A stretch of DNA of 64,000 bases from Saprospira grandis (GTDB lineage Bacteria; Bacteroidota; Bacteroidia; Chitinophagales; Saprospiraceae). Shown here one piece after another: positions 36,815 to 47,174 of the stretch (positions are counted from its first letter, which is position 1; each line of letters opens with the position of its first letter). The DNA is taken from assembly GCF_027594745.1 (NCBI RefSeq), contig NZ_CP110854.1, positions 2,646,501 through 2,710,500 on the forward strand, given 5' to 3'. Below the pieces are notes generated by a model. That model searched no databases, was not told the origin of the DNA, and was given only the letters and a program-made list of their open reading frames with translations. The position numbers and the translations under genes were made by a program.

Positions 36815-39800
36815 ATGAATGCGAAAACTGCAGCTTTGCAGCTACTGCTGTTCTTTCTTTGTGTATCGCAAACAATGGGGGCCAATGGACCTCATTTTTA
36901 TGGGCCGAGCCTGTCGGCTGGTCCAGATTGGCCATTAGGGCCAGATATTCCGAGCTATCCGACAGCGGATAGTTTGCCACCGATTAGCGAGCGCTTTGGC
37001 GACTTTGTCCGTGATCGGAGCAACAACCCCTTTGACCTTAAAGACCCTAAGGCCATTGATAAAAAAGTGACCTATGATCCTCGTTCGGGCCTTTATGTTT
37101 TGACCGAAACGATCAATGGCAGCAATTATCGTCCGCCCGTTTATATGACCCTAGAAGAATACCTAGAGTGGCGGGCCAAAGAAGAGGACCAAAACTATTT
37201 TCAGGACCTCTACCTGATGGACCGTCAGCAGGCGGGAGAAGACCCTATTGAGCCCTATAAAGAGCGAATTAAAAACAGCTTGGTGGATCGCTTGTTTTGT
37301 GGCAGCAACTTCGATGTGCGTCCACAGGGAAATATTGACTTGACCTTTGGGGCCGATTTTCAGCGCATTGCCAACCCTATTTTGACCGAGCGGCAGCAAC
37401 GTCAGGGTGGCTTTGACTTTGATATGAACATGCAGCTCAATGTGGTGGGGAAGATTGGGGAGAAACTACAGCTCTCCTTTAACTATAACACCCAAGCCAC
37501 CTTTGACTTTGACCGGCAGATTAAGGTACAATACCTCACCGATACGCCTTGTTCGGAGGATGATATTGTGCGCAAAATTGATGCGGGTAATGTGAGTTTC
37601 CCCTTGCGGACCTCTTTGATTCAGGGGCGGCAAAACCTCTTTGGTTTTATGACCGAATTGCAGTTTGGTCGCTTGACGGTTTCTATGGTGGCTTCTCAGA
37701 GCCAGACACAGCGCAAGGAAATCTCTATTCAGGGAGGGGCGCAGCAGCAAAACTTTGAGGTAACCGCAGATAATTATGATGAGAATCGCCACTTTTTCCT
37801 TTCTCATTATAACCGCAATACCTATGAGGGGAACATGCAAAACCTGCCACAAATCAATAGCTTGTTCAACATCACCAAAATGGAAGTTTGGGTAACCAAC
37901 GACCGAAATGTGACCGAGGGCGTTCGAGATATTGTGGCCTATGCCGACCTAGGAGAAACCGATGCGGATGTAATGCTCAATGCCAACCGCTTGAATGGGG
38001 CAACAGAGCAGGGCCGCGATCTCTATGGCCGTCGCTTGCCAGACAACTATGCCAACACCCTTTATGATGAGCTCTTGAACAGTGAGCGGGCAAGGGGCTT
38101 GCAAACGGCAGTTTCTGAATTGCAGACGGGCTTCAATATGACCGATGCCAAGGACTTTTCTAAAATTAGAGCTCGTAAACTATCGGCTACAGAGTATAGT
38201 TTTCATCCACAATTGGGTTTTCTCTCTTTAAATGTATCGGTAAAGCCTACGGATGTGATTGCGGTGGCTTATCAGTATACCTATAATGGAAAGACCTATC
38301 AGGTGGGGGAATTTGCTCAGGATTTGCCTATTGATGCGGATACTTTGAACGTGATGCACCTCAAATTGCTCAAGGGCGTACGGACCCGAGTGGACCTACC
38401 GATTTGGGATTTGATGATGAAGAATATTTATTCTTTGGGGGCTTATCAGGTCAATAGTGAAGACTTTCGCTTGGATGTATTTTATCAGGACCCCGGGGGA
38501 GGGGAGAAGCGCTTTATTCCAGAAGGGCCTGTATCTTCTGTTCCCTTATTGCGTCTTCTGAACTTAGACAACCTCAACCGTCAGGGCGACCCTATGCCTG
38601 ATGGTCAATTTGACTATGTGCCAGGATTGACCATTTTGCCACAGAATGGTCGGGTAATCTTCCCCGTCCTAGAGCCTTTTGGGAGTTCATTGGAGCGGGC
38701 CTTTTTATCGGATCCAGATGACCCCAGCAGCTTGAGCAACTTGGCGCAGCGCTATGTCTATCCACAGCTCTATGACTCTACGGTTACTCGGGCCAGAGAA
38801 TTTCCGGAGTTCAACCGTTTTATCATTCGAGGAAGCTATAAGTCCTCTGTATCATCAGAGATTTCTTTAGGGGGATTCAATATTCCTAGAGGATCGGTTG
38901 TGGTTTCTGCTGGTGGAGCGGTTTTGACCGAGGGCAGCGACTACTCGATTGATTATAATCTGGGCCGAATTAAAATATTGAATGAGGCCTACTTGAACTC
39001 TGGGCAGCCCATTCGGGTAGCCTTTGAGGACAACTCGACCTTTGGGTTTAATCGACAATCTTTCTTTGGGACAAGGTTTGACTACTTTATCAATAAGAAC
39101 TTTAACATTGGAGGGACCTTCTTGCATTTGTCGGAGCGGCCCTTTACCCAAAAAGTAAACTATGGCGATGACCCTATTGCCAATAGTATTTATGGTTTTG
39201 ATGTACAATATAGTAGCGAATTGCCTTGGTTGACCAAGGCGGTGGATTTTCTACCTTTGATCTCGACCAAAGAAGCTTCTTCTATTACTTTTAGTGGGGA
39301 ATTTGCGCATTTACTACCGGGCTCACCTTCTGTAATTGATCAGGCCAATGATGATGGCGGGGTCGTCTTTTTGGATGACTTTGAGGGAGCGGCCAGTAAC
39401 TTCAACCTCACCATTCCTAGTCTAAATTGGCAGTTGGCCTCTACTCCTCGTGGAGATGGCAACGACCTTTTTGCAGAAGCTAACCTCATTGATAGCCTGC
39501 CTTACAATAAGAATCGGGCAAGAATTGCTTGGTACCAACTAGATCCCGACCTCATTAGCAATCCGCCAGATAATGTGACGGCAGATGAGGCCAAAAGTGT
39601 TTATGTCCGACAGTTCCGTCAGGATGAAATCTTTAGAAACTTTACCGTCTCAGCTATTCAAAGTACGCTTTTACGGACCTTTGACTTGGCTTATTACCCT
39701 AAGGAAAGAGGCCCCTATAACTTTGATGCTCAATTTGATACCCTTGAGGCTGATAAGCATTGGGGTGGGGTAATGCGTAGTTTGCAAAACAACGACTTTG

Positions 39801-42800
39801 AGGCCAACAACATTGAGTTTGTAGAAGTTTGGGTCATGAGCCCATTTAAAGAAGGCTATGGCGGCAATGGGGGAGAGCTCTACATCGAATTGGGAGATGT
39901 CTCTGAGGATATTCTTCGAGATTCTCGCCTGTTCTTTGAAAATGGCCTCCCCGCTGATAGTACTTCTTCTATTCGGACTGATGAGACGAACTGGTCTAGA
40001 GTACCCCGTACTCAAGCCATTACAAATGCCTTTGATAATGATCCCGATATCCGCGACAAGCAGGATGTGGGCTTAGATGGCTATGATAATGCTAGTGAGG
40101 CCATCAAGTATGCCGATTATCTAGATTCTTTGGCTGCTATTTATGGGACCAATAGTGCTATTTACCAAGAAGCACTCAATGATCCCTCAGGCGATGACTT
40201 CCTCTATTTTAGAGATGAGTTTTACGATAATAATACGGCTCCCAACGGAGAGAACCCCATCCTTTGGCGCTATAAGCGATTTAATAACCCCCAAGGGAAC
40301 TCTACCCCTGATGGGAACAATACTTCTTTCACTTCTACCTCTACCAATATCCCCAATACTGAGGATATTAACCGAGATAATACCTTGAATGAGGAGGAGT
40401 CTTATTTTCAGTATCGCATTCCCATTGATCGCGTGAATGGTAGCGATGAAATGGCCTTTACTCAATATACCTTTGACTCTGTTGGGGTAGATTATGAGGG
40501 CCCCAATGGTACGGAAACCGTTTATTGGTATCAGCTGAAAATTCCAATTGACCAATATACCAAAAGAGTAGGGGGGATTAGCGACTTCCGCTCGATCCGC
40601 TTTATTAGAATGTATATGACGGGCTTTGAGGAAAAAACAGTCATGCGTTTTGCTCGTCTGGACCTCATCCGCAACCAATGGCGCCGCTATATTCGGGCAC
40701 TCCGTGAGCCTGGTGTATACTTGCCCACTGAAAATGACAATGAAACCGCCTTTGATGTGAATGCGGTCAATTTTGAGGAAAACAGCCAAAGAACGCCTTA
40801 TCCTTATGTCTTGCCTCCTGGTGTAGAGCGAGAACAGGCAATTGGTGCCCTGCCCAATACCCTGCAAAATGAGCAGTCGCTCTCTATGAATATTCAAAAC
40901 CTAAAGGATGGAGACGCTCGGGCCATTTATAAAATTGTCAATTTCGATATGCGGGTTTATGAACGACTCAAAATGTATGTACATGCCGAGTCTTTGCCCG
41001 ATTGCGCCATAGAGAACGATCCCGGAGACCTCAAACTCTTCGTTCGCTTAGGTAGCGATTTTGAAAACAACTACTATGAGTATGAAATTCCGCTAGAAAT
41101 GTCTACTGCTTTTGGTTCTGCCGATCCAGAAGATATTTGGCTGGAAAATAATGAGCTCAATTTTAGCCTAGATGCGCTCCGCAATCTTAAAATTCAGCGA
41201 GATTTACTCAATGTTTCGCTTAGCTCACTTTATACCGAAAGCGATCCCGATGCGCCCAATAATAGCGTGAAAATTATTGGTAATCCCGACCTTGGCGTTG
41301 TAAAGGGCGTTATGGTGGGTATCCGAAATACGAAGGATGACGGACTCAACCGCTGTGGCGAGGTTTGGATCAATGAGCTGCGCCTAACTGGTTTTGATGA
41401 ACGAGGCGGAACCGCCGCACTTATGCGTACCGATATCAAATTGGCCGATTTGGGGCAACTCACCCTTTCTGGGCAGTTCAAATCAATTGGTTTTGGCCAA
41501 ATTGAACAGCGGGTTAACCAAAGAAGCCGAGAACAACTCATTCAGTATGATGTGGCAGGTACCTTCAACCTAGATAAGTTCTTCCCGAAAAAATGGAAGC
41601 TTAAGGTGCCTTTCTATGCGCAGTACTCTCAAGAAATTCTTACTCCAGAGTACGATCCCTATCAGCTAGATATTCGCTTAACGGATAAACTACGAGCCGC
41701 CACAACAGCCTCGGCCCGTGATTCTATCCGCCAACAGGCCCAAAAGGTCCGAACCATCTCTAGCTTTAACTTTACTAATGTGCGTAAGGAAAGAACGGGC
41801 AAAAGACGTCTGCCAACAGATCTCTCGAACTTTAGCTTTACCTACGCCCAAAGTAATAACCATTATCGCTCTCCCATTATCGCCTCAGAAGAGCATATCG
41901 AAAACCGTGGCGTGATTGACTATAATTATGCTCCAGGCCTTCGCCCCATTTATCCCTTCAAAAAACTCTTTAAGAAGAAAAATAAATGGCTAGCCCTAGT
42001 GCAGGATTTCAATTTCAATCCCTTGCCCAATAGCTTTAGTTTCCGCAATGAAATGCGCCGAAACTTTACCGAAACCACTTACCGCTTTTCTCAAGATGCC
42101 TATAGCACTTGGTACGATAAGCGCTTTAGCTGGGACCGCTCCTATAATCTCCAATGGGACTTTGCCAAATCACTCAAATTTAATTTCTCGGCCACCAATA
42201 ATGCGGTGATCGACGAGCCCTATGGCCGATTAGATACAGAGGAAAAACGCGATAGCGTTTGGCAAAATATCCAAAACCTGGGACGGAATAAGAACTATCA
42301 GCACAATATGACGCTCTCTTATGCCCTGCCCCTAAATAAAATTCCAATCCTAGATTGGATTAAGGTGCGCGCCCAATACCAAAGCAATTATAACTGGAGT
42401 GTGGCTAGCCTCAATACCGACTCGCTCGGTAATGTGATTGGCAATACCCACAACCGACAACTCAATGCAGATTTTCAGTTTACTAAGCTTTACGCTAAAT
42501 CAAAGTACCTGAAAAAGATTGATAGCAAACGGAAAAAGAAGAAGAAAAATAACCGCCCTAAACCCAATAAAAAAGGCGGTAAAGAGGATAAAAATAAGGA
42601 GGAAAGAGAACCCTCTATGGCCGAACGCCTCCTGATTCGCCCTCTCTTACTTGTTCGCCGTGGCCGAATTACTTATCAAGAGGATTATGCTACCTCTATC
42701 CCCGGTTTTATGGGCCAACATACTATCCTCGGCCAAGATATCAATAGCTTTGGCGCTAATCTGGCCCCCGGCTGGGACTTTATTACTGGACTCAATCCTA

Positions 42801-44089
42801 CCGGCCGAACGGCCACTACGGCCTGGCTAGATCAAGCCGCTAGCTCGGGCTGGATGACCGATAATATTTTCCTCAACCAACAGGTGACGCAGTCGCATAA
42901 CCAAAGTATTTCGGCTAAATTTACCCTAGAACCTTTCCGCGATTTTAAAATTGATGTGGACCTCAGCAAAACGCTGACGGAAAACTTCTCGGAGAATTTT
43001 AAAATGGATACTATCGGCGGGAGCTTCCAACACCTCAACCCTATGGAAATTGGTTCGGTGAATATTTCTTATCTCCCCATTTTGTCCACCTTTGACCAAA
43101 TCGGAACCAACGGCAGCAATTCTTCCGCTACCTTTGAGGAGTTTGAAAATAATCGCATTATCATCTCTAACCGCATCGGCGATGCTAATGGCGTAACCGA
43201 TTTGCACGATGATACCACCAATAATGCCGGCTACCGAGAAGGCTATGGCCGATACCAACAAGATGTGCTGATCCCCGCTTTCTTGGCCGCCTATGGCGGA
43301 CAAGATGCCAATACCGTCAAGCTAGGCGATATTCGCGGACTTCTGCCTATGCCAAATTGGAAGTTGACTTACAACGGACTAACGAAAATCGATTTCTTCA
43401 AAAAGTATTTCTCTAGCTTTAGCCTTACTCATGGCTATCAGTCGAAATTAACGGTCAATAGCTTTGCTACCGACCTTGATTTTGAGGAAGATCCCGAGCA
43501 AAAAGATCCCAATAGCCTCAACTATTATTCTAGCTTCGAGATCCCCGATATCGTGATTACCGAGCAGTTTTCTCCCCTGATTGGCCTCGATATGCGCCTG
43601 AAAAACGGCCTTTCGGCCCGCTTTAATTACAAAAAATCGAGAAACCTCTCGATGAGCTTTGTCGATTACCAACTCTCAGAAACCAAAACTTCTGAAATTA
43701 CTGTGGGCCTAGGGATGCTCATCAAAAACTTTACGCCCGATAAGCTGAATATTTTCCGCAAGAAGGGCAAGAAGAAAACAAAGAAGAAGAGCAACAACTT
43801 TGACTTTGATTTTGGGAAGACTATTCCTAAAAATGAACTGGACATTAAGTTCGATTTCTCTTTCCGAGACGACAAAACGGTCAATCACGTCCTTGACCAA
43901 AATAACTCGGTCGCTACTCGCGGAATGAAGACGATCCGAATTTCGCCTTCTATTGATTATGCCATCAATAACCGCCTGACGATCCGATTATTCTATGATT
44001 ATAACCGCACGATCCCCGCGGTATCGACCTCTTTCCCGGTCACTAATACCAAGGCCGGGGTTACGGTACGCCTCTCTTTGGCCCAATAA
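36815..44089 (+). CDS. sprA: SprA, T9SS outer-membrane translocon
   Basis: Start at ATG 36815 (MNAKTAALQLLLFFLCVSQTMG signal peptide would follow as first 22 residues); the frame is open 31 codons further up from a TTG. 2424 residues, matching SprA/Sov, the very large 36-strand barrel through which T9SS cargo leaves the cell, needed for gliding and surface-protein secretion. Recognisable stretches: FGADFQRIANPILTERQQRQ, LQLSFNYNTQATFDFDRQIK, and VVFLDDFEGAASNFNLTIP, followed by long barrel segments to the end LSLAQ. Lys-rich linkers (KRKKKKKNNRPKPNKKGGKE ~1910) sit in loops. It ends with a terminator; the other T9SS core genes are outside the window. Confidence 0.95.
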   Translation: MNAKTAALQLLLFFLCVSQTMGANGPHFYGPSLSAGPDWPLGPDIPSYPTADSLPPISERFGDFVRDRSNNPFDLKDPKAIDKKVTYDPRSGLYVLTETINGSNYRPPVYMTLEEYLEWRAKEEDQNYFQDLYLMDRQQAGEDPIEPYKERIKNSLVDRLFCGSNFDVRPQGNIDLTFGADFQRIANPILTERQQRQGGFDFDMNMQLNVVGKIGEKLQLSFNYNTQATFDFDRQIKVQYLTDTPCSEDDIVRKIDAGNVSFPLRTSLIQGRQNLFGFMTELQFGRLTVSMVASQSQTQRKEISIQGGAQQQNFEVTADNYDENRHFFLSHYNRNTYEGNMQNLPQINSLFNITKMEVWVTNDRNVTEGVRDIVAYADLGETDADVMLNANRLNGATEQGRDLYGRRLPDNYANTLYDELLNSERARGLQTAVSELQTGFNMTDAKDFSKIRARKLSATEYSFHPQLGFLSLNVSVKPTDVIAVAYQYTYNGKTYQVGEFAQDLPIDADTLNVMHLKLLKGVRTRVDLPIWDLMMKNIYSLGAYQVNSEDFRLDVFYQDPGGGEKRFIPEGPVSSVPLLRLLNLDNLNRQGDPMPDGQFDYVPGLTILPQNGRVIFPVLEPFGSSLERAFLSDPDDPSSLSNLAQRYVYPQLYDSTVTRAREFPEFNRFIIRGSYKSSVSSEISLGGFNIPRGSVVVSAGGAVLTEGSDYSIDYNLGRIKILNEAYLNSGQPIRVAFEDNSTFGFNRQSFFGTRFDYFINKNFNIGGTFLHLSERPFTQKVNYGDDPIANSIYGFDVQYSSELPWLTKAVDFLPLISTKEASSITFSGEFAHLLPGSPSVIDQANDDGGVVFLDDFEGAASNFNLTIPSLNWQLASTPRGDGNDLFAEANLIDSLPYNKNRARIAWYQLDPDLISNPPDNVTADEAKSVYVRQFRQDEIFRNFTVSAIQSTLLRTFDLAYYPKERGPYNFDAQFDTLEADKHWGGVMRSLQNNDFEANNIEFVEVWVMSPFKEGYGGNGGELYIELGDVSEDILRDSRLFFENGLPADSTSSIRTDETNWSRVPRTQAITNAFDNDPDIRDKQDVGLDGYDNASEAIKYADYLDSLAAIYGTNSAIYQEALNDPSGDDFLYFRDEFYDNNTAPNGENPILWRYKRFNNPQGNSTPDGNNTSFTSTSTNIPNTEDINRDNTLNEEESYFQYRIPIDRVNGSDEMAFTQYTFDSVGVDYEGPNGTETVYWYQLKIPIDQYTKRVGGISDFRSIRFIRMYMTGFEEKTVMRFARLDLIRNQWRRYIRALREPGVYLPTENDNETAFDVNAVNFEENSQRTPYPYVLPPGVEREQAIGALPNTLQNEQSLSMNIQNLKDGDARAIYKIVNFDMRVYERLKMYVHAESLPDCAIENDPGDLKLFVRLGSDFENNYYEYEIPLEMSTAFGSADPEDIWLENNELNFSLDALRNLKIQRDLLNVSLSSLYTESDPDAPNNSVKIIGNPDLGVVKGVMVGIRNTKDDGLNRCGEVWINELRLTGFDERGGTAALMRTDIKLADLGQLTLSGQFKSIGFGQIEQRVNQRSREQLIQYDVAGTFNLDKFFPKKWKLKVPFYAQYSQEILTPEYDPYQLDIRLTDKLRAATTASARDSIRQQAQKVRTISSFNFTNVRKERTGKRRLPTDLSNFSFTYAQSNNHYRSPIIASEEHIENRGVIDYNYAPGLRPIYPFKKLFKKKNKWLALVQDFNFNPLPNSFSFRNEMRRNFTETTYRFSQDAYSTWYDKRFSWDRSYNLQWDFAKSLKFNFSATNNAVIDEPYGRLDTEEKRDSVWQNIQNLGRNKNYQHNMTLSYALPLNKIPILDWIKVRAQYQSNYNWSVASLNTDSLGNVIGNTHNRQLNADFQFTKLYAKSKYLKKIDSKRKKKKKNNRPKPNKKGGKEDKNKEEREPSMAERLLIRPLLLVRRGRITYQEDYATSIPGFMGQHTILGQDINSFGANLAPGWDFITGLNPTGRTATTAWLDQAASSGWMTDNIFLNQQVTQSHNQSISAKFTLEPFRDFKIDVDLSKTLTENFSENFKMDTIGGSFQHLNPMEIGSVNISYLPILSTFDQIGTNGSNSSATFEEFENNRIIISNRIGDANGVTDLHDDTTNNAGYREGYGRYQQDVLIPAFLAAYGGQDANTVKLGDIRGLLPMPNWKLTYNGLTKIDFFKKYFSSFSLTHGYQSKLTVNSFATDLDFEEDPEQKDPNSLNYYSSFEIPDIVITEQFSPLIGLDMRLKNGLSARFNYKKSRNLSMSFVDYQLSETKTSEITVGLGMLIKNFTPDKLNIFRKKGKKKTKKKSNNFDFDFGKTIPKNELDIKFDFSFRDDKTVNHVLDQNNSVATRGMKTIRISPSIDYAINNRLTIRLFYDYNRTIPAVSTSFPVTNTKAGVTVRLSLAQ

Positions 44090-44107
44090 ATTACGGCCAA
44101 AATGATG

Positions 44108-44144
44108 AACGGTCAGTGGAGCTTGCTCTGCTGACCGTTTTTTT
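44108..44144 (+). terminator. Terminator of sprA
   Basis: AACGGTCAG and CTGACCGTT with inner GAGC/GCTC pairing, followed by T6-7. Confidence 0.88.
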
Positions 44145-44159
44145 ATGTGCTGTTTTTTT

Positions 44160-44273
44160 GGGGCCTCCGCAGCAAAGCTGCGGCGCTACGTTCCGCAGCT
44201 CGCTGTTCGCTCGGCCCTGCGGCCTGACGGCCTTGGTCTGCGGCTGCGCCGCACTGCTGCACATCGCTAGGCC
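44160..44273 (+). repeat. Composite hairpin element, family B
   Basis: H1 CCGCAGCAAAGCTGCGG, H2 GGCCTGACGGCC, H3 GCGGCTGCGCCGC, end ACATCGCTAGGCC. It marks the left edge of the AT-rich island. Confidence 0.87.
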
Positions 44274-44489
44274 GATAAATAGCCCAAAATTAAAGCAAAG
44301 TCTTCTTGCTATAGAATCATTTCACTTTTGTAAAGTCTCCCTTACTTTGGAATAAAAAAATACTAGGCTATAGGGTGATTTACTTTTTTTTAGTATATTT
44401 AAATTCTGATAATAAATAATTAGTATAGTTGCATATTTTGAGATATGGGGTGTAATTGTACATTATGTATACCAATAAAGAAATGAAAA

Positions 44490-44756
44490 ATGGATAAGAA
44501 AGAGTATATAAGGAGGCTGGGCTGTTTTTTGACCGATAACGGAATGACAATGGATGGTCCAAACTTAGCTGAACATCTTAACTGGAACAACTTTAGAACA
44601 AGCTATGGAACAGAGTATGTTGGAAAAAGAGGAACTTATACTTTGATACATGCAACTTATGATTGGCTTGTATCTATCGGAGAACAAGCAGATGCAGATA
44701 AAGTAGCAGAAGCATTTAGAAAATCTGATAACACGTATGCTTATCACAAATCTTGA
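44490..44756 (+). CDS. Small unknown protein in the AT-rich island
   Basis: 88 residues, no signal peptide or membrane segment, not recognised. It starts MDKKEYIRRLG with a good AGGAGG-like purine stretch only inside the gene; upstream is AT-rich. A Trp/Tyr-rich middle (LNWNNFRTSYGTEYVGKRGTY) and a helical C-terminus (EQADADKVAEAFRKS) suggest a compact alpha/beta domain. The stop overlaps the TTG start of the next gene (TTGA), indicating translational coupling. It might be regulatory, toxin-antitoxin-like or cargo of a former mobile element; nothing decides this. Confidence 0.5.
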   Translation: MDKKEYIRRLGCFLTDNGMTMDGPNLAEHLNWNNFRTSYGTEYVGKRGTYTLIHATYDWLVSIGEQADADKVAEAFRKSDNTYAYHKS

Positions 44757-45079
44757 AAAATATGGGATACTATTTGAAAATAGCAAATGAGCAAATGGAT
44801 GAAATGGAAGCTTTGTTATCAAAAGATAATAATCTTACATATGAAGAAGAGGAAAAGTTACAAGAGTTATATCATGAGGTTAAAGAGAATTTAGAAATAG
44901 GGGCTGATGAAGTTTTAGGTGGGGATCGATACTTAGAAAAAAGACTTAAAAACCTGAATGAATCAAAGAAGAGGTTTAAGGCTTTGTGTGAAGAATTCGA
45001 GACACCAGATGATATAATTAACTCAACACTGAATAATCTGTTCCCAGATGAAGATAGCATGGAGGGATTCGATTGGTAA
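44753..45079 (+). CDS. Small acidic helical protein, unknown
   Basis: 108 residues from TTG 44753 (ATG at 44762 is the alternative). Almost entirely helical and acidic: NLTYEEEEKLQELYHEVKEN, then LEKRLKNLNESKKRFKALCE, then a loop and FPDEDSMEGFDW. The charge suggests a partner-binding or antitoxin-like or DNA-mimic protein, but no family is recognised. It overlaps the preceding gene by 4 bases and is separated by 130 AT-rich bases from the ATPase gene, so it may be a separate transcript. Confidence 0.5.
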   Translation: MKNMGYYLKIANEQMDEMEALLSKDNNLTYEEEEKLQELYHEVKENLEIGADEVLGGDRYLEKRLKNLNESKKRFKALCEEFETPDDIINSTLNNLFPDEDSMEGFDW

Positions 45080-45209
45080 TTTGAGTAGATAAAAATAAGG
45101 GGAATGCTTATATATTTGTAGGCAACCTAAAACAGCCACATGATATAAACCGTTATTGCTAAGCAAAAGAAAACTAAATTACCTTTGGAGTAAAAAATGA
45201 AAATATTTT

Positions 45210-46616
45210 ATGCAAAAAATTCAAATAGATAATTTTGGGCCACTTGAAAAAGCCGAAGTTGAAATAAAACAAATGGTTGTTTTAATAGGAGAGCAGGCCA
45301 GCGGGAAAAGTACAATTAGTAAATTAGTATATTTTTTTAAATCATTGAAAGAAGACTTATTTACGTTGATATTCAATAATTTAAGGAGTGGTGAAGACAT
45401 TAGAATTTTGTTTATAAAGGAAATTCAACGAAAGTTTTATAGGTTTTTTGGGTCGACAAAACATTTGCCATTTTTTAAGATAAAGTATTTTTATACTCTA
45501 GAAAAGACAATAGAGCTTTCTTTGAACTCTAGTAAGTATCTTAATGTTGATTTTGGATATAATTTTTATGGGGAAATTGGGGATGAAGTAGCCCACCTTT
45601 TCGATGCGATTAAGCAACCCTCTATTGGAAAAAATACATATGAGCTAATCGCGATAGAACAATCTAAAAATAAATACCTTAAACAACTTAAAAAGATAGT
45701 TGATAAATTGTTTGAAGATAGTATGCCTTCTTTATTTGTCCCTGCTGGTAGAAATATTACTGTTACCTACACGGAACAATTTAAGTTGGATTTTTTTGGT
45801 AATTTATCCCTTGAAAATGAAAAAGAAAGGACAAGGAATGATAGAAGTCAATCTGTTGATATTCACCTAATGCTTGAATTTTTGAGGAAAATAGAGGCAA
45901 TAAAAGAGACATTTAAAAATAATGATTTTGACTCGCTGATTAACCTAGAGTTAGGTTTTGATAGTATTGATAAAAGTTACTCTAAGGTACTGAAAGAGGC
46001 AAAAGAAATTATATTTAAAATACTTAAAGGTAAGTATGTACATGATAGATTTGGTGAAAAGATTGTTTTTGACACTAAAAAGAGAAAGTATGTGCATCTG
46101 AATAATGCATCATCAGGTCAACAAGAATCAATTAGGATATTACAAGATTTATTTTTAATTCTGCTTAATAAAGAGGATGTCTTTAGGGTAATCGAGGAAC
46201 CTGAGGCTCATCTTTATCCATTAGCACAAAAAAATTTAATTGAGTTAATAGCAATGGTTGTTAGTTACACTAACAGTCAAATAGTCATTACTACTCACAG
46301 CCCTTATATTCTAAGCGTGATTAACAATTTGATTTTTGCAAAAGGTATAAAGTCATTAAAAGAGAAATATCCGGAAAAAGGCATAGAAGTACCTAAGGTA
46401 GATAACACAGCTATTATCGACCCTTTAAAGTTTCAGGCCTATGGAATAAAGAATAGCCAAGAATGGGAATTTATTTCAATTTTTGATTCTGAAAATCAGT
46501 TGATTGGTGAAAATTATTTAGATGAAATCTCACAAATAGTTGGAGATGAATTTGATAATATGTTTGAAGTCTATAAGAAATTAAAACCTCGTAAAAGAAA
46601 GAGAAAAATAGATTGA
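45210..46616 (+). CDS. ABC/OLD-type AAA ATPase, candidate defence ATPase
   Basis: 468 residues. Walker A GEQASGKST (27-35) in VVLIGEQASGKSTISKLVYF; Q-loop region within the next ~60; an ABC signature-like ASSGQQES (~301-308); Walker B with catalytic Glu FRVIEEPEAHLYP (~325-337); and H-loop ITTHSPYIL (~360-368). This is the SMC/RecF/OLD-like ATPase layout (AAA_15/AAA_21), but the C-terminus after the H-loop is only ~100 residues (ending KRKRKID) and shows no TOPRIM (no conserved DxD), unlike OLD and GajA. It ends 1 base before the nuclease-like gene. By genome context such ATPases usually energise antiphage or DNA-cleaving modules. Confidence 0.85.
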   Translation: MQKIQIDNFGPLEKAEVEIKQMVVLIGEQASGKSTISKLVYFFKSLKEDLFTLIFNNLRSGEDIRILFIKEIQRKFYRFFGSTKHLPFFKIKYFYTLEKTIELSLNSSKYLNVDFGYNFYGEIGDEVAHLFDAIKQPSIGKNTYELIAIEQSKNKYLKQLKKIVDKLFEDSMPSLFVPAGRNITVTYTEQFKLDFFGNLSLENEKERTRNDRSQSVDIHLMLEFLRKIEAIKETFKNNDFDSLINLELGFDSIDKSYSKVLKEAKEIIFKILKGKYVHDRFGEKIVFDTKKRKYVHLNNASSGQQESIRILQDLFLILLNKEDVFRVIEEPEAHLYPLAQKNLIELIAMVVSYTNSQIVITTHSPYILSVINNLIFAKGIKSLKEKYPEKGIEVPKVDNTAIIDPLKFQAYGIKNSQEWEFISIFDSENQLIGENYLDEISQIVGDEFDNMFEVYKKLKPRKRKRKID

Positions 46617-46617
46617 T

Positions 46618-47160
46618 ATGATTAACGAAATCAGAAGAATATTTGGCCAATCAAGAACAAATAGCTGCTTGTCAGTTGAAAGTAGAAACAAATTTCTTAT
46701 TGCAGAAAATGGAGCAACAAATCAAAGTTATATTGTACCTAGTTCACATACAACTATAAATTCAGATGAATGTTTAGTTGTTGAAAATCCTTGTGGAAAG
46801 GATGTCAATCATATTTCAATAGACGCTTGTTTTCTGACTCGGAGGTATGGATATAGTGGACAAAAATGTGATTTCATTGCTTTTACAGATGAAAAGTTTT
46901 GCTTCGTAGAACTGAAATCTAATGCTACAAGTGTAGCAAGCAGGTCGAAAAATCTAAAAAAAGCACGGAATCAATTAGGGGCTACTATTGACTACTTTGA
47001 CAATAACAGCCTTAATTTTTTGAACCATACCTTGGAAGCTTATATAGTCCTAAAAAACAGATTGTATCCAACACATCAAGCAAGTATCCAAACAAGAAGG
47101 AAAAAATTTTTTGATGAATACGAAGTTGATTTATTTGAAAAAAGTGAAGTAGAATTTTAA
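46618..47160 (+). CDS. PD-(D/E)XK nuclease-like partner of the ATPase
   Basis: 180 residues, starting 1 base after the ATPase stop. CDFIAFTDEKFCFVELKS supplies Asp85, Glu98 and Lys100 spaced D-x12-E-x-K, preceded by a Gly/Ser-rich turn (RYGYSGQK), and is followed by a long helix carrying NQLGATIDYF, a QxxxxxxxY-type motif of PD-(D/E)XK enzymes. The N-terminal ~75 residues (LSVESRNKFLIAENGATNQSY) may bind nucleic acid or partner. No HNH, TOPRIM or DUF4435 motif is seen, so it is not a Septu, Gabija or PARIS effector. A two-gene ATPase/nuclease module is inferred; metal-dependent DNA cleavage is predicted from residues only. Confidence 0.65.
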   Translation: MINEIRRIFGQSRTNSCLSVESRNKFLIAENGATNQSYIVPSSHTTINSDECLVVENPCGKDVNHISIDACFLTRRYGYSGQKCDFIAFTDEKFCFVELKSNATSVASRSKNLKKARNQLGATIDYFDNNSLNFLNHTLEAYIVLKNRLYPTHQASIQTRRKKFFDEYEVDLFEKSEVEF

Positions 47161-47174
47161 ACCAAGGCTAAAAT

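Noticed and set aside
45210..47160. Assignment of the pair to Gabija, Septu or PARIS
   Set aside because: The ATPase has no TOPRIM tail and the partner has neither a UvrD-like helicase, an HNH motif nor DUF4435 features.
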